64,000 bases of DNA from Myxococcales bacterium (GTDB lineage Bacteria > Myxococcota > Myxococcia > Myxococcales > Myxococcaceae), in assembly GCA_016191815.1 (NCBI GenBank), contig JACPVI010000026.1:62001-126000 (forward strand), in the 5' to 3' direction. The stretch's first letter is position 1. The number at the start of each line of letters is the position of its first letter. Under the pieces are notes generated by a model, which worked only from the letters and a program-made list of their open reading frames with translations, was not told where the DNA came from and ran no database searches. Positions 1 through 9,811 of the stretch are shown here, piece by piece. The translations under genes and the position numbers were made by a program.

Positions 1-118
1 CGCGAGAAGAGCCGGAAGCTCCTCGCGCTGTCAAACCGCGGCTCGCCCGGCCGCGGCTCCAGGGAAGGCCAGGCACCGTTGAAGGATGTGGCCACCGGCG
101 CTCCATTGACTCCCGCGC

Positions 119-3100
119 CTAGTAGTCGCGGCTCCACACCAAGTCCGCGCCGCCGGCGTGCGCGTCGCCGTAGGTGGCCTCGAAGGCCCAGCGCGGGCTG
201 ATCTGGTACTCCAGCTTGCCGGCGTGGGAGTTCTCTCCCTTGGACTTGTCGGCGTCGATCTGCGCGGTATAGCCCAGGTAGACCTTGTCCGAGACGTAGG
301 TGCCCGCCTCCACCTTGGTGCCCTTGAAGCCCTCGGCGCCGGCCTCGATGGAGAAGACGTCCAACGGCAGCTTCTTGGCCAGGGCGCTCTTGAGCTGCGA
401 GGCTGCCAGCGCTCCCACCACCGAGGCCGCCTGCTCCCCGGTCATCGCCGCGCCCGAGCCGCGCTTGAGGGCCCGCCGCCCGGTGGCGAGCAGGGTGTAG
501 ATTTCCGACTCGGAGAGCGGTGGCTGCGAGCTGGGCTTGAGCGACACCTCCTTGCCGCGCCCGGTGATGGTGACGAACACGGTAACGCCCTCGCGCTCGT
601 TCACGTGGGTGGCGGTGAGGTTGATGTAGGGCTGCTTGGCCGGGCCCTGGAAGCGCAGCTCGGCGTCGCGCTGGACCTCGAACTTGCGGCCGATCACCTC
701 GGCGCGCCCGCGCAAGACGTGGACCTCGCCGTACATCGAAGTCTCTCCCTGGTAGGTGACGCGGAATCCCTCGGAGAGGCCCAGCTCCGCGGTCACGTCC
801 GCTCCCTTCACCCAGAGGTTTCGCGGGGCGCGCAAGACAATCTGGTAGCGGCGCTCGGATTCGTCCTTGATGCCGGCTTTCTCCCCGGGAGCTTCCCGCC
901 GCTTGCGCTGGTGGAGCGGCTGGCCGTTCTTCACCAGCACCACGTCATTGGGCCGGTCGAGGTCCTGCAGGTCCTTCCGCCTGAGCGCCGGCAGCTCGAC
1001 GTGCGCCTCCGGGATGGCCAGCTCGCGGATGTCCAAAAGCTTTGCGCCGGCCTCTCCCTCCAAGGTGGCGCGCAAGGTGGCGATGGCGAAGAGCTGGTCG
1101 TCGTAGACGATGGGCAGCTCGGAGGCCTCGGCGGAGGCGCTGAGCGCGTAGCCCTCCCGGCCGCGGGTGGCGGTGCCGGTCAGCTCGACCGAGCCCGCCC
1201 CCGCGCGCGCGGAGAAGTCCTCGAGCTGGATCCGCTCGTTGTTGGCGAGCAGCCGCAAGTGCACCTTGCGGTACTCGCCGTAGCCCAAAAGGCCGATCCG
1301 CCCGTCGGTCCACTCCACCACCCCTTCTACCGCCGGGGCCCAAAGCTCTCCCTGAAGGCGCGCGTCCGCGTCCAAGAGCCCCGAGAGCGCCCGCACCTTG
1401 GGGTGGATTCCGGCGAGGAAGTCGAGCTCGAAGCGCTTGGCCCGCAAGGTGGCGCGCACCGGCGCCTTGGTGATGTCGGGCCGCTTGCGCAGCGCGGAAT
1501 AGGAGGCGTCCAGCTCCAGCTCGCCGTCGAGCTCGAGCAGCTTTCCGTCCGGCGAGCGCAGCTCGGCGTCCAGCGCGTGCTTGCCGTTCCCATACCGGTA
1601 GAGGAGGTCGGCGCGCCCCAGCGCCACCTTTCCCAGCGCCGCCCGCTCGAGGCTGGCGCGGAGGTCCACCCTCGGCTCGTCGAGGGTGCCCTGCGCGGAG
1701 AGGACTGCCTTCGCCTGGCCGGCAAGCTCCGAGGTTCCCTCCTCGGCCGAGCGGAGTCCCAGCTCGGAGAGGGAGAGCGGCCCCGCCTCGCCGTCAACCG
1801 TGAAGGGAGCTTTGGCCAGGCCTTCGGGCTCGAGCAGTCGTTCGAAGGGCGCCATCAGCCGGGCCCGGAGGTTGGCGATCCTGTTCGGGCCGCGGCGGGC
1901 GGACAGCTCGGCTCGCACCTCGCTCCTTTTGGCGGTCAGCTCGAGCGAGACGTCGGCGGGCGGGACGCCGGCGGCCGTGGCTCCGGTGAGCTGCAGCTTC
2001 ATCGTTCCGTCAGGCGCCTTGGCAGTGCCCCGCGCCGACAGTTCCAGCGCCACCGTGCCGCCCACCTCCTCGGGCAAGAGCCCGGTTCGGACGAGTTGGG
2101 AAAGCTCCACGCCCGAGGCGGAGAGGGTCAGCTCCAGCGGCGCTTCGAGGAGCTCCCCCGCTCTTCGGAGCCGGAGCAGCCGCGCCAGGGTGAGCGGGGC
2201 TTCGAGCGCGAGCTGCGCCGTCCCGCCGTAGCCTTTGGCGCCGAGCTTCGCCGAGAGCTTCCCGTCCTCCGCGCTCTTCACCGAAAGCTCGAGAGACGAC
2301 AGAGACAGCTCCCCTGAGCCCACCGAGGCTTGAAGCTCCCTTCCAGTGACTCTCCCTTCGAGGCGCGGGTCGCCGGAGGTGCCGCCGAGCCTGAGGTCTA
2401 TGTCGGCGCGCCCCTTGAGAGGGAGCAGCTTCGCGATCGAGCTCAGCGACTCCAAGTCCGCATCGCGCACCGAGGCGGTGAGGTCCACCGTGCCGTCGCC
2501 GCGGCCGGCAAACAGCTCGCGAGGCGGAAGCCCAAACCTGGCAGCGACCTGCGCCAAGGGCGAGCGGAGCTGCAGGTGCCCCTGGAGGCGATCCCGCTCG
2601 AAGGCGGCCTCCACCAGGCCGTGGACCTGGCGAATTTCCCGAAAGCCACCGTCCCGCCACTCCACCTGGGCGTCGACCTTCGGGCGGGGCAGCTTCCCTT
2701 GGGCGTGCAGCTTCACATTCACCAGCCCGGCCAGCTCGAGCTTTGAATCCACGAACGCCCCCGGCAAGAGCCGCAGGTCGAGGTCCGAGACCGAAAGGTC
2801 GGCGCGGAGCCGGCTGCCCTTTCTGCTTCCTTCGAGCGAGATGGATTGCCTTCCGGAGCGCAGCCGCACCCGCCCCAGCTCCACGTCGCCGCCCGACCAG
2901 CCCACCCGGGTGGGGGACTCCAGCTCCCAGCGGGCCTCGGGATAGCGGAGCGCCAGCTCGGTCAGCCCCAGTCCCTCGCCTCCCGGCTCCAGGGTTCCGC
3001 CAGCGTGGAGCACGATGCTGGAAAGCCCCTTGGTGGAGAAGTCCGCCTCGAGCTTCCGGCCCTGGGTGGCGAGCGCGACTCTCACCTCCTCGAAGGAGCG

Positions 3101-4642
3101 GTCCCCCACTCGAAGCTTCTTCGCCTCCAGGGTGCCTTGCGCTTCCAGCGGCCGGCGCACGTCGGCGAGCCTCCCGTCGACGCGCAGGGACTCGACGGTG
3201 CCAGCCTCGGCGCGCAAGAGCGGCAGCTCCCCTTTCACCCAAAGCCCTGGGTGGCGAAGCGGTCCTTCCACCTCAAGGGTGAGCGCCCCGTGCCCGACCA
3301 ACGAGGGCACGCCAGGCGAGACGGCCGCGAGCGCCCGGGACGCACGGGCGAGGTCGGCGGCGGTGAGCTCGCCGCGGAGGCGCAGATGCTCATGGGTGGC
3401 TGACCCGGAGCCGGTGAGGCGCAGGCCGGGCAGGACGGCCAATAGCTCGCTCACCTCTACCTTGCCCCCCTGCGCGGAGGCAAAGAGCCGGATTGGCCCC
3501 AGCGGCTGGCGCTCGAGCTGGGAGGCGGGGACCTCGAGCGCGAGTGTGCCCTCGAGGTTCTTGAGCGAGGTGCCTCCGCCTTGGGCGAACAGCGCAAGCC
3601 GGAGATCCGATTCCATCCCGCCGTCGAGAAGCTCGGCCAGGTTGATGCCGTGGGCATCGAGTTTCAGTCCGGCGGAGCGCCAGCGGACAATGTCCCAGGA
3701 GCCCTCGGCAAAGACCCGCGCCGAGCCGGCCGAGGCGCGGAGCGCCGCGGTTGCGAGGTTGCCCTTTCGCTCCAGACTCCCGGTGGCGGTGAGGGGGAGC
3801 CGGAGCGGATAGCCGGGGAGGGCGGCGCGGGCCACCTCGGGGGGAAGCTCCAAGGCCTGCAGGGTGACCGTGGCCAGCTCGGAGCCTCGGGACTCCCAGG
3901 CGACCGACAAGCGCGCGCCGGCGATGGAGAGGTCCGCCTTGGCGGAGAGCGCCGCGCCTTCGCCGCCGGCCTCCGCGTGGAGGGAGAGGGGGGCCTTCAA
4001 AGGGCTTTGGGCGCGCCCGGAAAGCTCGAGCGCCGCCGACAGCTCGCCGCCCCCGCTGGCGTAGCTCGCGCGGCCTTTCCCACCCAACTCCTCCACGGTG
4101 CTGCGCCGCTCGCCGGCGGCGGAGGCGTGGACGAAGTCGGCGAAGCCCTCCTCGAGAGCCAGCTCGTCCAACTGGAGGCGGAACGGCGAGCCCGAGGGGC
4201 CTGCTCCGCCCGCCTCCTTCGCCTCCAGCGCCCGCGCCAGGTTGAGTCCGCGGCTGTCCTGCCGGAGGTAGAGCCGCGGCCTTACGATTCGCGCCGAGGA
4301 AAGGCTCACCTCGCTCGGGGAGGCCGCGCGCAAGGCCAAGTCGACGCGCTCCACCTCGGCCACCAGCACACCGTCCGGGTCATACAGCTTGAGGCCCGCG
4401 AGCGAGATTCGGCGGAGCGACAGCTCGAGGCCAGTCGCCTCCAGCCTTCCGCGGAGGGATTGGTTGGCCCGCGAGAGGAGAAAGGCCTTCACCCTGGCTT
4501 CGCCGGAGGAGCCGGTGAGGTAGGCGTAGCCACCAAGGGCGGCCACCACCAGCGTCCCCAAAGCACCGGCGGCGGTGAGGGCCACCCGACGCGGCCAGCG
4601 GCGGGGTGGCCGCACCTTTCTTGTCTCTTCGCCCGCGCTCAA
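119..4642 (-). CDS. tamB: TamB-type translocation and assembly module protein (DUF490)
   Basis: Large inner-membrane-anchored periplasmic protein of the TamB/AsmA-like family, which spans the periplasm and works with an Omp85 partner in outer-membrane protein or lipid delivery. Seen: a single N-terminal membrane segment near residues 19-42 preceded by basic residues, then more than 1300 residues of alternating short beta-strand text typical of the family groove, and a C-terminal DUF490 region (about 1290-1507) with the stretch LSESEIYTLLATGRR and a strand-rich end finishing in an aromatic Tyr. The 1507-residue length is normal to slightly long for TamB. It overlaps the upstream Omp85 gene by 4 bp (ATGA), so the two are almost certainly co-translated. 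That operon partner supports TamB over other AsmA-like proteins. Confidence 0.93.
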   Translation of the reverse strand: MSAGEETRKVRPPRRWPRRVALTAAGALGTLVVAALGGYAYLTGSSGEARVKAFLLSRANQSLRGRLEATGLELSLRRISLAGLKLYDPDGVLVAEVERVDLALRAASPSEVSLSSARIVRPRLYLRQDSRGLNLARALEAKEAGGAGPSGSPFRLQLDELALEEGFADFVHASAAGERRSTVEELGGKGRASYASGGGELSAALELSGRAQSPLKAPLSLHAEAGGEGAALSAKADLSIAGARLSVAWESRGSELATVTLQALELPPEVARAALPGYPLRLPLTATGSLERKGNLATAALRASAGSARVFAEGSWDIVRWRSAGLKLDAHGINLAELLDGGMESDLRLALFAQGGGTSLKNLEGTLALEVPASQLERQPLGPIRLFASAQGGKVEVSELLAVLPGLRLTGSGSATHEHLRLRGELTAADLARASRALAAVSPGVPSLVGHGALTLEVEGPLRHPGLWVKGELPLLRAEAGTVESLRVDGRLADVRRPLEAQGTLEAKKLRVGDRSFEEVRVALATQGRKLEADFSTKGLSSIVLHAGGTLEPGGEGLGLTELALRYPEARWELESPTRVGWSGGDVELGRVRLRSGRQSISLEGSRKGSRLRADLSVSDLDLRLLPGAFVDSKLELAGLVNVKLHAQGKLPRPKVDAQVEWRDGGFREIRQVHGLVEAAFERDRLQGHLQLRSPLAQVAARFGLPPRELFAGRGDGTVDLTASVRDADLESLSSIAKLLPLKGRADIDLRLGGTSGDPRLEGRVTGRELQASVGSGELSLSSLELSVKSAEDGKLSAKLGAKGYGGTAQLALEAPLTLARLLRLRRAGELLEAPLELTLSASGVELSQLVRTGLLPEEVGGTVALELSARGTAKAPDGTMKLQLTGATAAGVPPADVSLELTAKRSEVRAELSARRGPNRIANLRARLMAPFERLLEPEGLAKAPFTVDGEAGPLSLSELGLRSAEEGTSELAGQAKAVLSAQGTLDEPRVDLRASLERAALGKVALGRADLLYRYGNGKHALDAELRSPDGKLLELDGELELDASYSALRKRPDITKAPVRATLRAKRFELDFLAGIHPKVRALSGLLDADARLQGELWAPAVEGVVEWTDGRIGLLGYGEYRKVHLRLLANNERIQLEDFSARAGAGSVELTGTATRGREGYALSASAEASELPIVYDDQLFAIATLRATLEGEAGAKLLDIRELAIPEAHVELPALRRKDLQDLDRPNDVVLVKNGQPLHQRKRREAPGEKAGIKDESERRYQIVLRAPRNLWVKGADVTAELGLSEGFRVTYQGETSMYGEVHVLRGRAEVIGRKFEVQRDAELRFQGPAKQPYINLTATHVNEREGVTVFVTITGRGKEVSLKPSSQPPLSESEIYTLLATGRRALKRGSGAAMTGEQAASVVGALAASQLKSALAKKLPLDVFSIEAGAEGFKGTKVEAGTYVSDKVYLGYTAQIDADKSKGENSHAGKLEYQISPRWAFEATYGDAHAGGADLVWSRDY

Positions 4643-6669
4643 AATGCCTCACCGATGGAAACGTGGAATGAGCAGAGGTCTTCCGGAGAGCCGGCGTAAC
4701 CCGGATCGGCGCCCCAGATTCCGCTGGTGAAGCAGCGGCCGGGCAGCTTCTCGGCGGGCGGCGGATTCACCTCGAGCGGCGGGCCGACCGGCAGCCTCCT
4801 GGCCAGGTCCAGGCGGATGGGCCCCAAGGGCGTGCGGTAGCGCAGGCCCAAGCCCACCGCGAAGAGCAGATTCTGGGGGACGTAGCCAGGATCGCCGAAG
4901 CCGAAGCTCTGGCTGGTGACGAAGCCGGAGTCGAGGAAGGCGGCCAGCACCCAGTCGCCGGCGAAGTTGTAGCGGAGCTCCACCGAGGACTCGAAGAGGC
5001 CGTCGCCGCCGACGGGGAGGTTGGTCCCACCTTCGGTGGTTCGGAGCGGCGAGAGCCTGCGGGTGTTGAAGCCCCGCATCGAGGAGCCGCCCCCGGAGAA
5101 GAAGCGCGCCACGATGGGCGTGGGTTGCGGGCGGTCGGTGAGCAAGGTGCCGAGCTTGAGCTTTCCCCCGAGGGTGACTTGCTTCTCCGAGCCGAAGCTC
5201 AGGTAGGCGCGCGCTTCGGGAAGGAGCCGGAGGTAGAAGGGGAGGTTGGGCCCGCCGCCCTCTTGCAGCGAGAGGGCGAGGTAGTAGCCGCTCCGGGGCT
5301 CGTACTTGTCGTCGCGCCGGTCCAGCTCGATGGTCTGCTCGAAGTAGCTGAGCACGCAGTCCAGCTCGCAGCCGAACAGCTCCTCCTTCGAGGTGCCGCC
5401 CAGCGGCACCGGGGTGGAGAGGCGATAGGCGTCGAGGTTGAAGGAGGGGAAGACGGCGAGGTCGGTGCGCGGTCTCCACACCACGCCGAAGGTGAGGCTG
5501 CCGCCCCAGAAGTCGTACGCCGGCTCCATGCCGCGGGTCAGCTCGAGCGAAGAGCGGAAGGAGAGGGTCGGGAGGAAAAGCCTGGGCTGCTCGAACTCGT
5601 TGACGAGCTGGAAGGAGGCGCCGTGCTTCGACTCGTCGTCCCCCCGGAAGACCGACACCGCGCCGGGGAGGAAGGAGTAGCCCACCTTCCCGCGCAGGGT
5701 GTAGCGGCGGAGGCCGCCGAAGAAGTTGCGGTGGGTGTACTCGCCGACCAGCCGCGCCTCCTGGCGGGTCTGGTCCACGCCCACTCCGCCGCCCAGCCGC
5801 TCGGTGTGGAAGGGCGCCTCGCGCACGTCCACCACCACCGGCACGGTGCCCATCTGTCGGTCGGGGGCGCCGCGGTTGACCTTCACCGCGCCGAACACGC
5901 CCATGGCGAAGACCCGGGCCTGGGCGTCGGCCAGCGCGGCTTCGCTGTAGACCTCTCCGGTCTTGATGGCCTCCGAGGCCTGCTCCTGGATGCGGGCGCT
6001 GCTCACCTTGGGGTTGGGGGCAGTGGCGACGAAGATGCGCCCGAAGCGGTAGCGGAGGCCCGGCCTCACCTCAAGGTGCACCTCGGCTTTCCGGGTGGCC
6101 ACGTCCACGGTGGCCTCGCCCTCGACGACTGCCTCGGCGTAGCCCAGCTCGCGGAGCCGGCTGCGGATGGCGGCCTTGGCGGCGCCCCAGTTTTCCTCCT
6201 CGAAGACCTCGCCGGGCCGGAGCTTGGAAGCCGCCAGCACCGCGCCCCGGTGCTCGGGGGGAAGCTCCTCCAGGCCGAGCAGGGATACCTTGGAGAGGAG
6301 GGTGGGGGAGCCCTCCTCGAGGCGGACCCGGAGCGAGACGTGGCCCTCTCGGGAGAGGTCCACCTCGTCCTCCAGCACCTTGGCCTGGTAGTAGCCCTGG
6401 GCCTGGTAGTAGCGCTCGAGGCGCCGGAGGTCCGCCTGCCAGGCGTTGGCGTCGAAGCGATGGGGCTCGGAGAAGGGGAGCCAGCCGGACTCGGCGGTGA
6501 GGATGTGCTTTTTCAGCTCGGCTTCGCTGAGTTGCTTGGCGCCCTCGATGCGGACGCGGTCGATGATGGGGCCTTCGGCCTCGGGCTCCTCGGCGGAGCG
6601 GGTGGTGGCGCAGGCCGCAAGAAGAGCGGCGAGCGCGGCGAGGTACCGGCTGTGCGGGTGCCGGGGCAC
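4639..6669 (-). CDS. tamA: TamA/BamA-family outer membrane protein (Omp85), predicted lipoprotein
   Basis: Outer-membrane beta-barrel assembly protein. Seen: N-terminal POTRA-like repeats (for example IIDRVRIEGAKQLSEAELKK from about residue 35, then two more), and a C-terminal half rich in aromatic beta-strands with the Omp85 surface-antigen features RFFSGGGSSMRGF and LRYRTPLGPIRLDLA, the latter close to the classical end of the barrel. The start is a GTG. The first 20 residues form a lipoprotein-like signal with lipobox LAAC (Cys20), which is not usual for TamA or BamA. It is immediately upstream of tamB, overlapping by 4 bp, so it is the natural TamB partner. It could instead be called a generic BamA-like protein; the operon favours TamA. 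Confidence 0.9.
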   Translation of the reverse strand: MPRHPHSRYLAALAALLAACATTRSAEEPEAEGPIIDRVRIEGAKQLSEAELKKHILTAESGWLPFSEPHRFDANAWQADLRRLERYYQAQGYYQAKVLEDEVDLSREGHVSLRVRLEEGSPTLLSKVSLLGLEELPPEHRGAVLAASKLRPGEVFEEENWGAAKAAIRSRLRELGYAEAVVEGEATVDVATRKAEVHLEVRPGLRYRFGRIFVATAPNPKVSSARIQEQASEAIKTGEVYSEAALADAQARVFAMGVFGAVKVNRGAPDRQMGTVPVVVDVREAPFHTERLGGGVGVDQTRQEARLVGEYTHRNFFGGLRRYTLRGKVGYSFLPGAVSVFRGDDESKHGASFQLVNEFEQPRLFLPTLSFRSSLELTRGMEPAYDFWGGSLTFGVVWRPRTDLAVFPSFNLDAYRLSTPVPLGGTSKEELFGCELDCVLSYFEQTIELDRRDDKYEPRSGYYLALSLQEGGGPNLPFYLRLLPEARAYLSFGSEKQVTLGGKLKLGTLLTDRPQPTPIVARFFSGGGSSMRGFNTRRLSPLRTTEGGTNLPVGGDGLFESSVELRYNFAGDWVLAAFLDSGFVTSQSFGFGDPGYVPQNLLFAVGLGLRYRTPLGPIRLDLARRLPVGPPLEVNPPPAEKLPGRCFTSGIWGADPGYAGSPEDLCSFHVSIGEAF

Positions 6670-6709
6670 GGCCGCCTTCTATCTCAGGTGGTGAGCGGGG
6701 TCCGCCGCC

Positions 6710-7066
6710 GTGGCTTTGGCGCTCGTCGAGGCGGGCCTGTTGCGGAACGGGGTGGTGGGGCTGCTGGCGGACAAGGCGGACACGCGCGTCATCGAGGGGA
6801 AGGTGACGCTGCAGCGGACGACGGTGCGGGAGTCGGCGGGCATTGCCGTCGCGGTCTCCCAAAGCTCGGGCTTCCTCTCCGGGAGCACGCTCTCCGGCAA
6901 TCTCGTCGGCGTCCACGTGCAGGACGGATCCACCCTCCAGGAAGGAGATCAGCCCTCGGGCGAGCCGCTCGAGCTGACGGTGGCGCCGGACACTCGCTTC
7001 GTGGACAACGGCTCCCGCGTGGGCGCAGGGGTGGTGCCGCTGCCGGGCCGGCTGCCGTCGCCATAG
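6710..7066 (+). pseudogene. 5'-truncated right-handed beta-helix protein fragment
   Basis: About 118 codons from a GTG. The text (SAGIAVAVSQSSGFLSGSTL and SGNLVGVHVQDGSTLQ) reads like the last rungs of a right-handed parallel beta-helix protein of the kind common in secreted myxobacterial lipoproteins. There is no signal peptide, no beta-helix start and no cysteine anchor, and an in-frame TGA lies at 6692, only 15 bases upstream of the first possible start. It lies 40 bp from the divergent tamA start. I read it as the 3' end of a gene whose front was lost when it was joined to the tam locus. The fold assignment is by resemblance only. Confidence 0.5.
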
Positions 7067-7171
7067 CCTGCATCTTGCGGCGGCTGATTCACCGCCCCTC
7101 CCAAGCGAGAGAGCCCCGGCCCTCCGGGCTCGGCGTCGCCAGGCCCCTTAGGCTCGGTCGAAGCACTCGGC

Positions 7172-8140
7172 TCAGCCGGCCGCGCCCGCCATCACGTCGA
7201 GCACGGCTCGGCGCAGCTCCGGACGGCGGAGAAGGAACGCTCCCACGTGGCCGGTGTCCACCCAGCGCGGGGCGACTCCCCACTTCGCGGCCAGCGCCTC
7301 CATGCTGTGCGCCGGCACGATGCCGTCGCGGCGCGTCGCCACCACCACCGTCCGCGCGCCCGGCAGCGGCGCAGGCAGCGCGTGCGCGTTCACCCTCTCC
7401 AACACCTCCGTCAGCTTCTGCTTGGCGTTCTCTCCCAGCGCCGGCCACACCACGTTGCGCGAGAGCGGCCCGTCGACGAACACCGGCGCCGCCGAGTGGC
7501 TGGGCACCAGCGCCGCGAGCCGAATCGGCCAGGGGAGGGTGAGCGCCGCCTGCGAGGCGAGATGGCCTCCCATGCTGTAGCCGGCGAGCCCCACCGGCGC
7601 GTCGCCCATCGCCCGCAGCGAGGCCAGCGCCGAGCGCGCCTCGGTGACGTTGGCCAGGCCCAAAGCGAAGAAATCGGCCACCGTGGGCAGGTGGAGCAGG
7701 CCGGCCGAGAGCCGGCGCCGGCCGAAGTACGCGCCCTCGAGAAGCCACAGCTCCAGGCCCGAAAAGGCGAGCGGCAAGAGCAGCGGCTGCCGAAGCAGCC
7801 AGCCCTCGTCGGCCCAGCTGCACATCACCACCAGGCGGCCGCGAGTCGGGCGGCCCTGTGGGGCGAGCCGGCGCAGGTACACCGTGGCGACCTCCCCCTT
7901 GAGGCCGGGCAACGGGCTCGGCGCCTCGCCGTCGGAGATGGCCAGGCCGAACCAGCGCCGCTCCCGGCCCCAGCGCACCCCGAGCGGGGTGGGCTCGGGG
8001 CGCTCGCGCAGCGGTCGCGCCTGGACAATCCACCGCTCGAAGTCGCCCCAACCCTCTTCGAAGAGGCGGCTCCGAGGAGAGAAACGCACGTAGAGCGCGT
8101 CGAGCCAGTGCCTCGGCGGGCTCTTCTCGCCGACCGTCAT
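7172..8140 (-). CDS. Alpha/beta hydrolase, ABHD18-like (DUF2048)
   Basis: Serine-hydrolase-fold protein of 322 residues. Seen: nucleophile elbow GYSMGGHLAS with the Ser in the GxSxG-type motif, a late acidic/histidine region including ATRRDGIVP and DTGHVGAFLL that fits the catalytic Asp and His, and an N-terminal ALYVRFSPRSRLFEEGWGDF that resembles the ABHD18/DUF2048 family. No signal peptide, so probably cytoplasmic. The substrate is unknown. It lies 19 bp downstream of malQ on the same strand and may share its transcript. Confidence 0.75.
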   Translation of the reverse strand: MTVGEKSPPRHWLDALYVRFSPRSRLFEEGWGDFERWIVQARPLRERPEPTPLGVRWGRERRWFGLAISDGEAPSPLPGLKGEVATVYLRRLAPQGRPTRGRLVVMCSWADEGWLLRQPLLLPLAFSGLELWLLEGAYFGRRRLSAGLLHLPTVADFFALGLANVTEARSALASLRAMGDAPVGLAGYSMGGHLASQAALTLPWPIRLAALVPSHSAAPVFVDGPLSRNVVWPALGENAKQKLTEVLERVNAHALPAPLPGARTVVVATRRDGIVPAHSMEALAAKWGVAPRWVDTGHVGAFLLRRPELRRAVLDVMAGAAG

Positions 8141-8159
8141 CGCTCTTTGCCTCAGCCCC

Positions 8160-9728
8160 TCAAGCCGCCGGTCCGTCGCGACGCCCGTCGGCGGTCAGCC
8201 GGGCGAGGAACTCCGCCGCTCTCCGGGTGTCCTCGCGCGAGAGCAGCTCCTCCACCGGGAGGTCAATCCGGTAGGTCCAGTTGGAGTCCCCCATCGAGCC
8301 GGGAAGGTTGACCCGCTCCCGCGCGCCAAATACGTCTTGCCAGGGCAGCACGCACAGGTCGCTCCCCGCCGACTCGGCCGCCGCCAGCAGGGTCTCGTGC
8401 GCCTTCGGAGTCAGCTCCTTCGGCACGAGCTTGAGCGCCGCCAGCTCCGGGTAGACCCGGGCCACCGCCTCACGCTCCCAGTCCGGCGCCTTCTCCCACC
8501 ACTCCCGAAGGGTGTCGGTGTCGTGGGTGCCGGTGGTGACCAAGGAGAGCGCCGGAAACCCGTGGGGGCTGCGGAAGACGCCGTCGTCCTTTTCCCACCG
8601 CAGGACGCGGTAGCCGGGCAGGCCGAGGCGGGTGAGTGTCTCCCGTACGAACTTGGGGATGACGCCCAAATCCTCGGCCACGATGCCCGCCTCCGCCGAG
8701 AGCAGCCGGAAGTGCCGCTCTCCCAACTTCCGCTGGCTCTCCTCGTCCGGAGGGAGGAAGCGGCCGGTCGGCGTCTTCTCGTCCCGGATCCACTGGCGGA
8801 AGTAGCCCACCGCGTGATCCACCCGCCGCAAGTCGTAATAGGACGCCGCCTTGTGCGCCCGGAAGCGCAGCCAGCGGTAGTCGTCCTTCTCCATCTCCGG
8901 GAAGTCGAAGTAGGGCAGCCCCCAGTCCTGCCCGGTGGCGGAGAAGTCGTCCGGGGGCACCCCGAGCCGCGCGTCGCGGCGGAGCAGGGTGGGGTGGCTC
9001 CAGGCGTCCGCGCTGTTGGTGCCGATGATGAACGGCTCGTCGCCGCACAACAGCACCCTCCGCCGCCGGGCTTGCTCGCGCACCGACTCCCACTGCCGCT
9101 CCGACACCCACTGCAGCCAGCTCTCGAACAGGAGCTCCCGCTGCAGCTCGCGCTTGGCTTCTTCCACGGCGGCCATCTCCCGGTCGCGCAGCTTCGCCGG
9201 CCAGTCCCACCAGGGGCGCTGCTCCTCCCGCTTGGAGATGGCCGCAAAGAGCGTGAAGGCCTCGAGCCAGGCGGCCTCCCGTGCGATGTAGCCCTTCAGC
9301 TCCTCGGCTCGCCCGTCGTTCGCCCGCCAGTGCTTCTCCTCGAAGCGCTCGAAGCTGCGCCTGAGCGCCGCCTCCTTGAGGGGAAAGACGAGCTCGTAGC
9401 GGATGGACCCCGAGGAGCGGGCTTGCGCGAGGCGCCCTCGCTCCTCCGCGCTCAGGGCCTCCAGGCCGCCGGCCTCGGCAAACTCTGGCAAGCTGGAGAG
9501 GTCGATGAAGAGCGCGTTCAACCCGAAAGCGCTGCGCGTCGAGTAGGGGCTGGTGTCGTGCGGCGCGGTCGGCAGCAAGGGGAGGATGACGAGCAGCCTC
9601 TGCCGGGCGGCCTCCATCCAGGCGAACAGGCCATCGAGCGCGCCGAAGTCGCCGATCCCGAAGTCTCCGCGCGAGCGGAGCGAGAAGACGGGCAAGAGGA
9701 TGCCGGAGATCCGCCCTTTGGGGAGCAT
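8160..9728 (-). CDS. malQ: 4-alpha-glucanotransferase (amylomaltase, GH77)
   Basis: Transfers alpha-1,4-glucan segments in glycogen/maltodextrin metabolism in the cytoplasm. Seen: the GH77 N-terminal RISGILLPVFSLRSRGDFGI, the nucleophile region RRVDHAVGYFRQW (Asp), the acid/base region GIVAEDLGVIP (Glu) and the transition-state pair in TTGTHDTDTLREWW. The length of 522 residues is standard. The start was placed at the ATG at 9728 because it leads directly into the conserved LPKGRISGI block; a longer reading back to 9770 adds only unconserved residues. Divergent from the glycosylase gene, so a shared promoter region lies at 9729-9811. No other glycogen gene is adjacent. Confidence 0.93.
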   Translation of the reverse strand: MLPKGRISGILLPVFSLRSRGDFGIGDFGALDGLFAWMEAARQRLLVILPLLPTAPHDTSPYSTRSAFGLNALFIDLSSLPEFAEAGGLEALSAEERGRLAQARSSGSIRYELVFPLKEAALRRSFERFEEKHWRANDGRAEELKGYIAREAAWLEAFTLFAAISKREEQRPWWDWPAKLRDREMAAVEEAKRELQRELLFESWLQWVSERQWESVREQARRRRVLLCGDEPFIIGTNSADAWSHPTLLRRDARLGVPPDDFSATGQDWGLPYFDFPEMEKDDYRWLRFRAHKAASYYDLRRVDHAVGYFRQWIRDEKTPTGRFLPPDEESQRKLGERHFRLLSAEAGIVAEDLGVIPKFVRETLTRLGLPGYRVLRWEKDDGVFRSPHGFPALSLVTTGTHDTDTLREWWEKAPDWEREAVARVYPELAALKLVPKELTPKAHETLLAAAESAGSDLCVLPWQDVFGARERVNLPGSMGDSNWTYRIDLPVEELLSREDTRRAAEFLARLTADGRRDGPAA

Positions 9729-9811
9729 CGCCGCGCCCAATAGCACCGTTCGGGGGCGAGGTGGAACCACGAGCGGTTGACGCCGATCATCCTCTGGGTG
9801 AGCTTGTGTCC

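Noticed and set aside
158-2317. Long plus-strand open frame (719 codons) opposite tamB
   Set aside because: Low-complexity Arg/Gly/Leu text that mirrors TamB in the antisense frame; high GC keeps stops rare.
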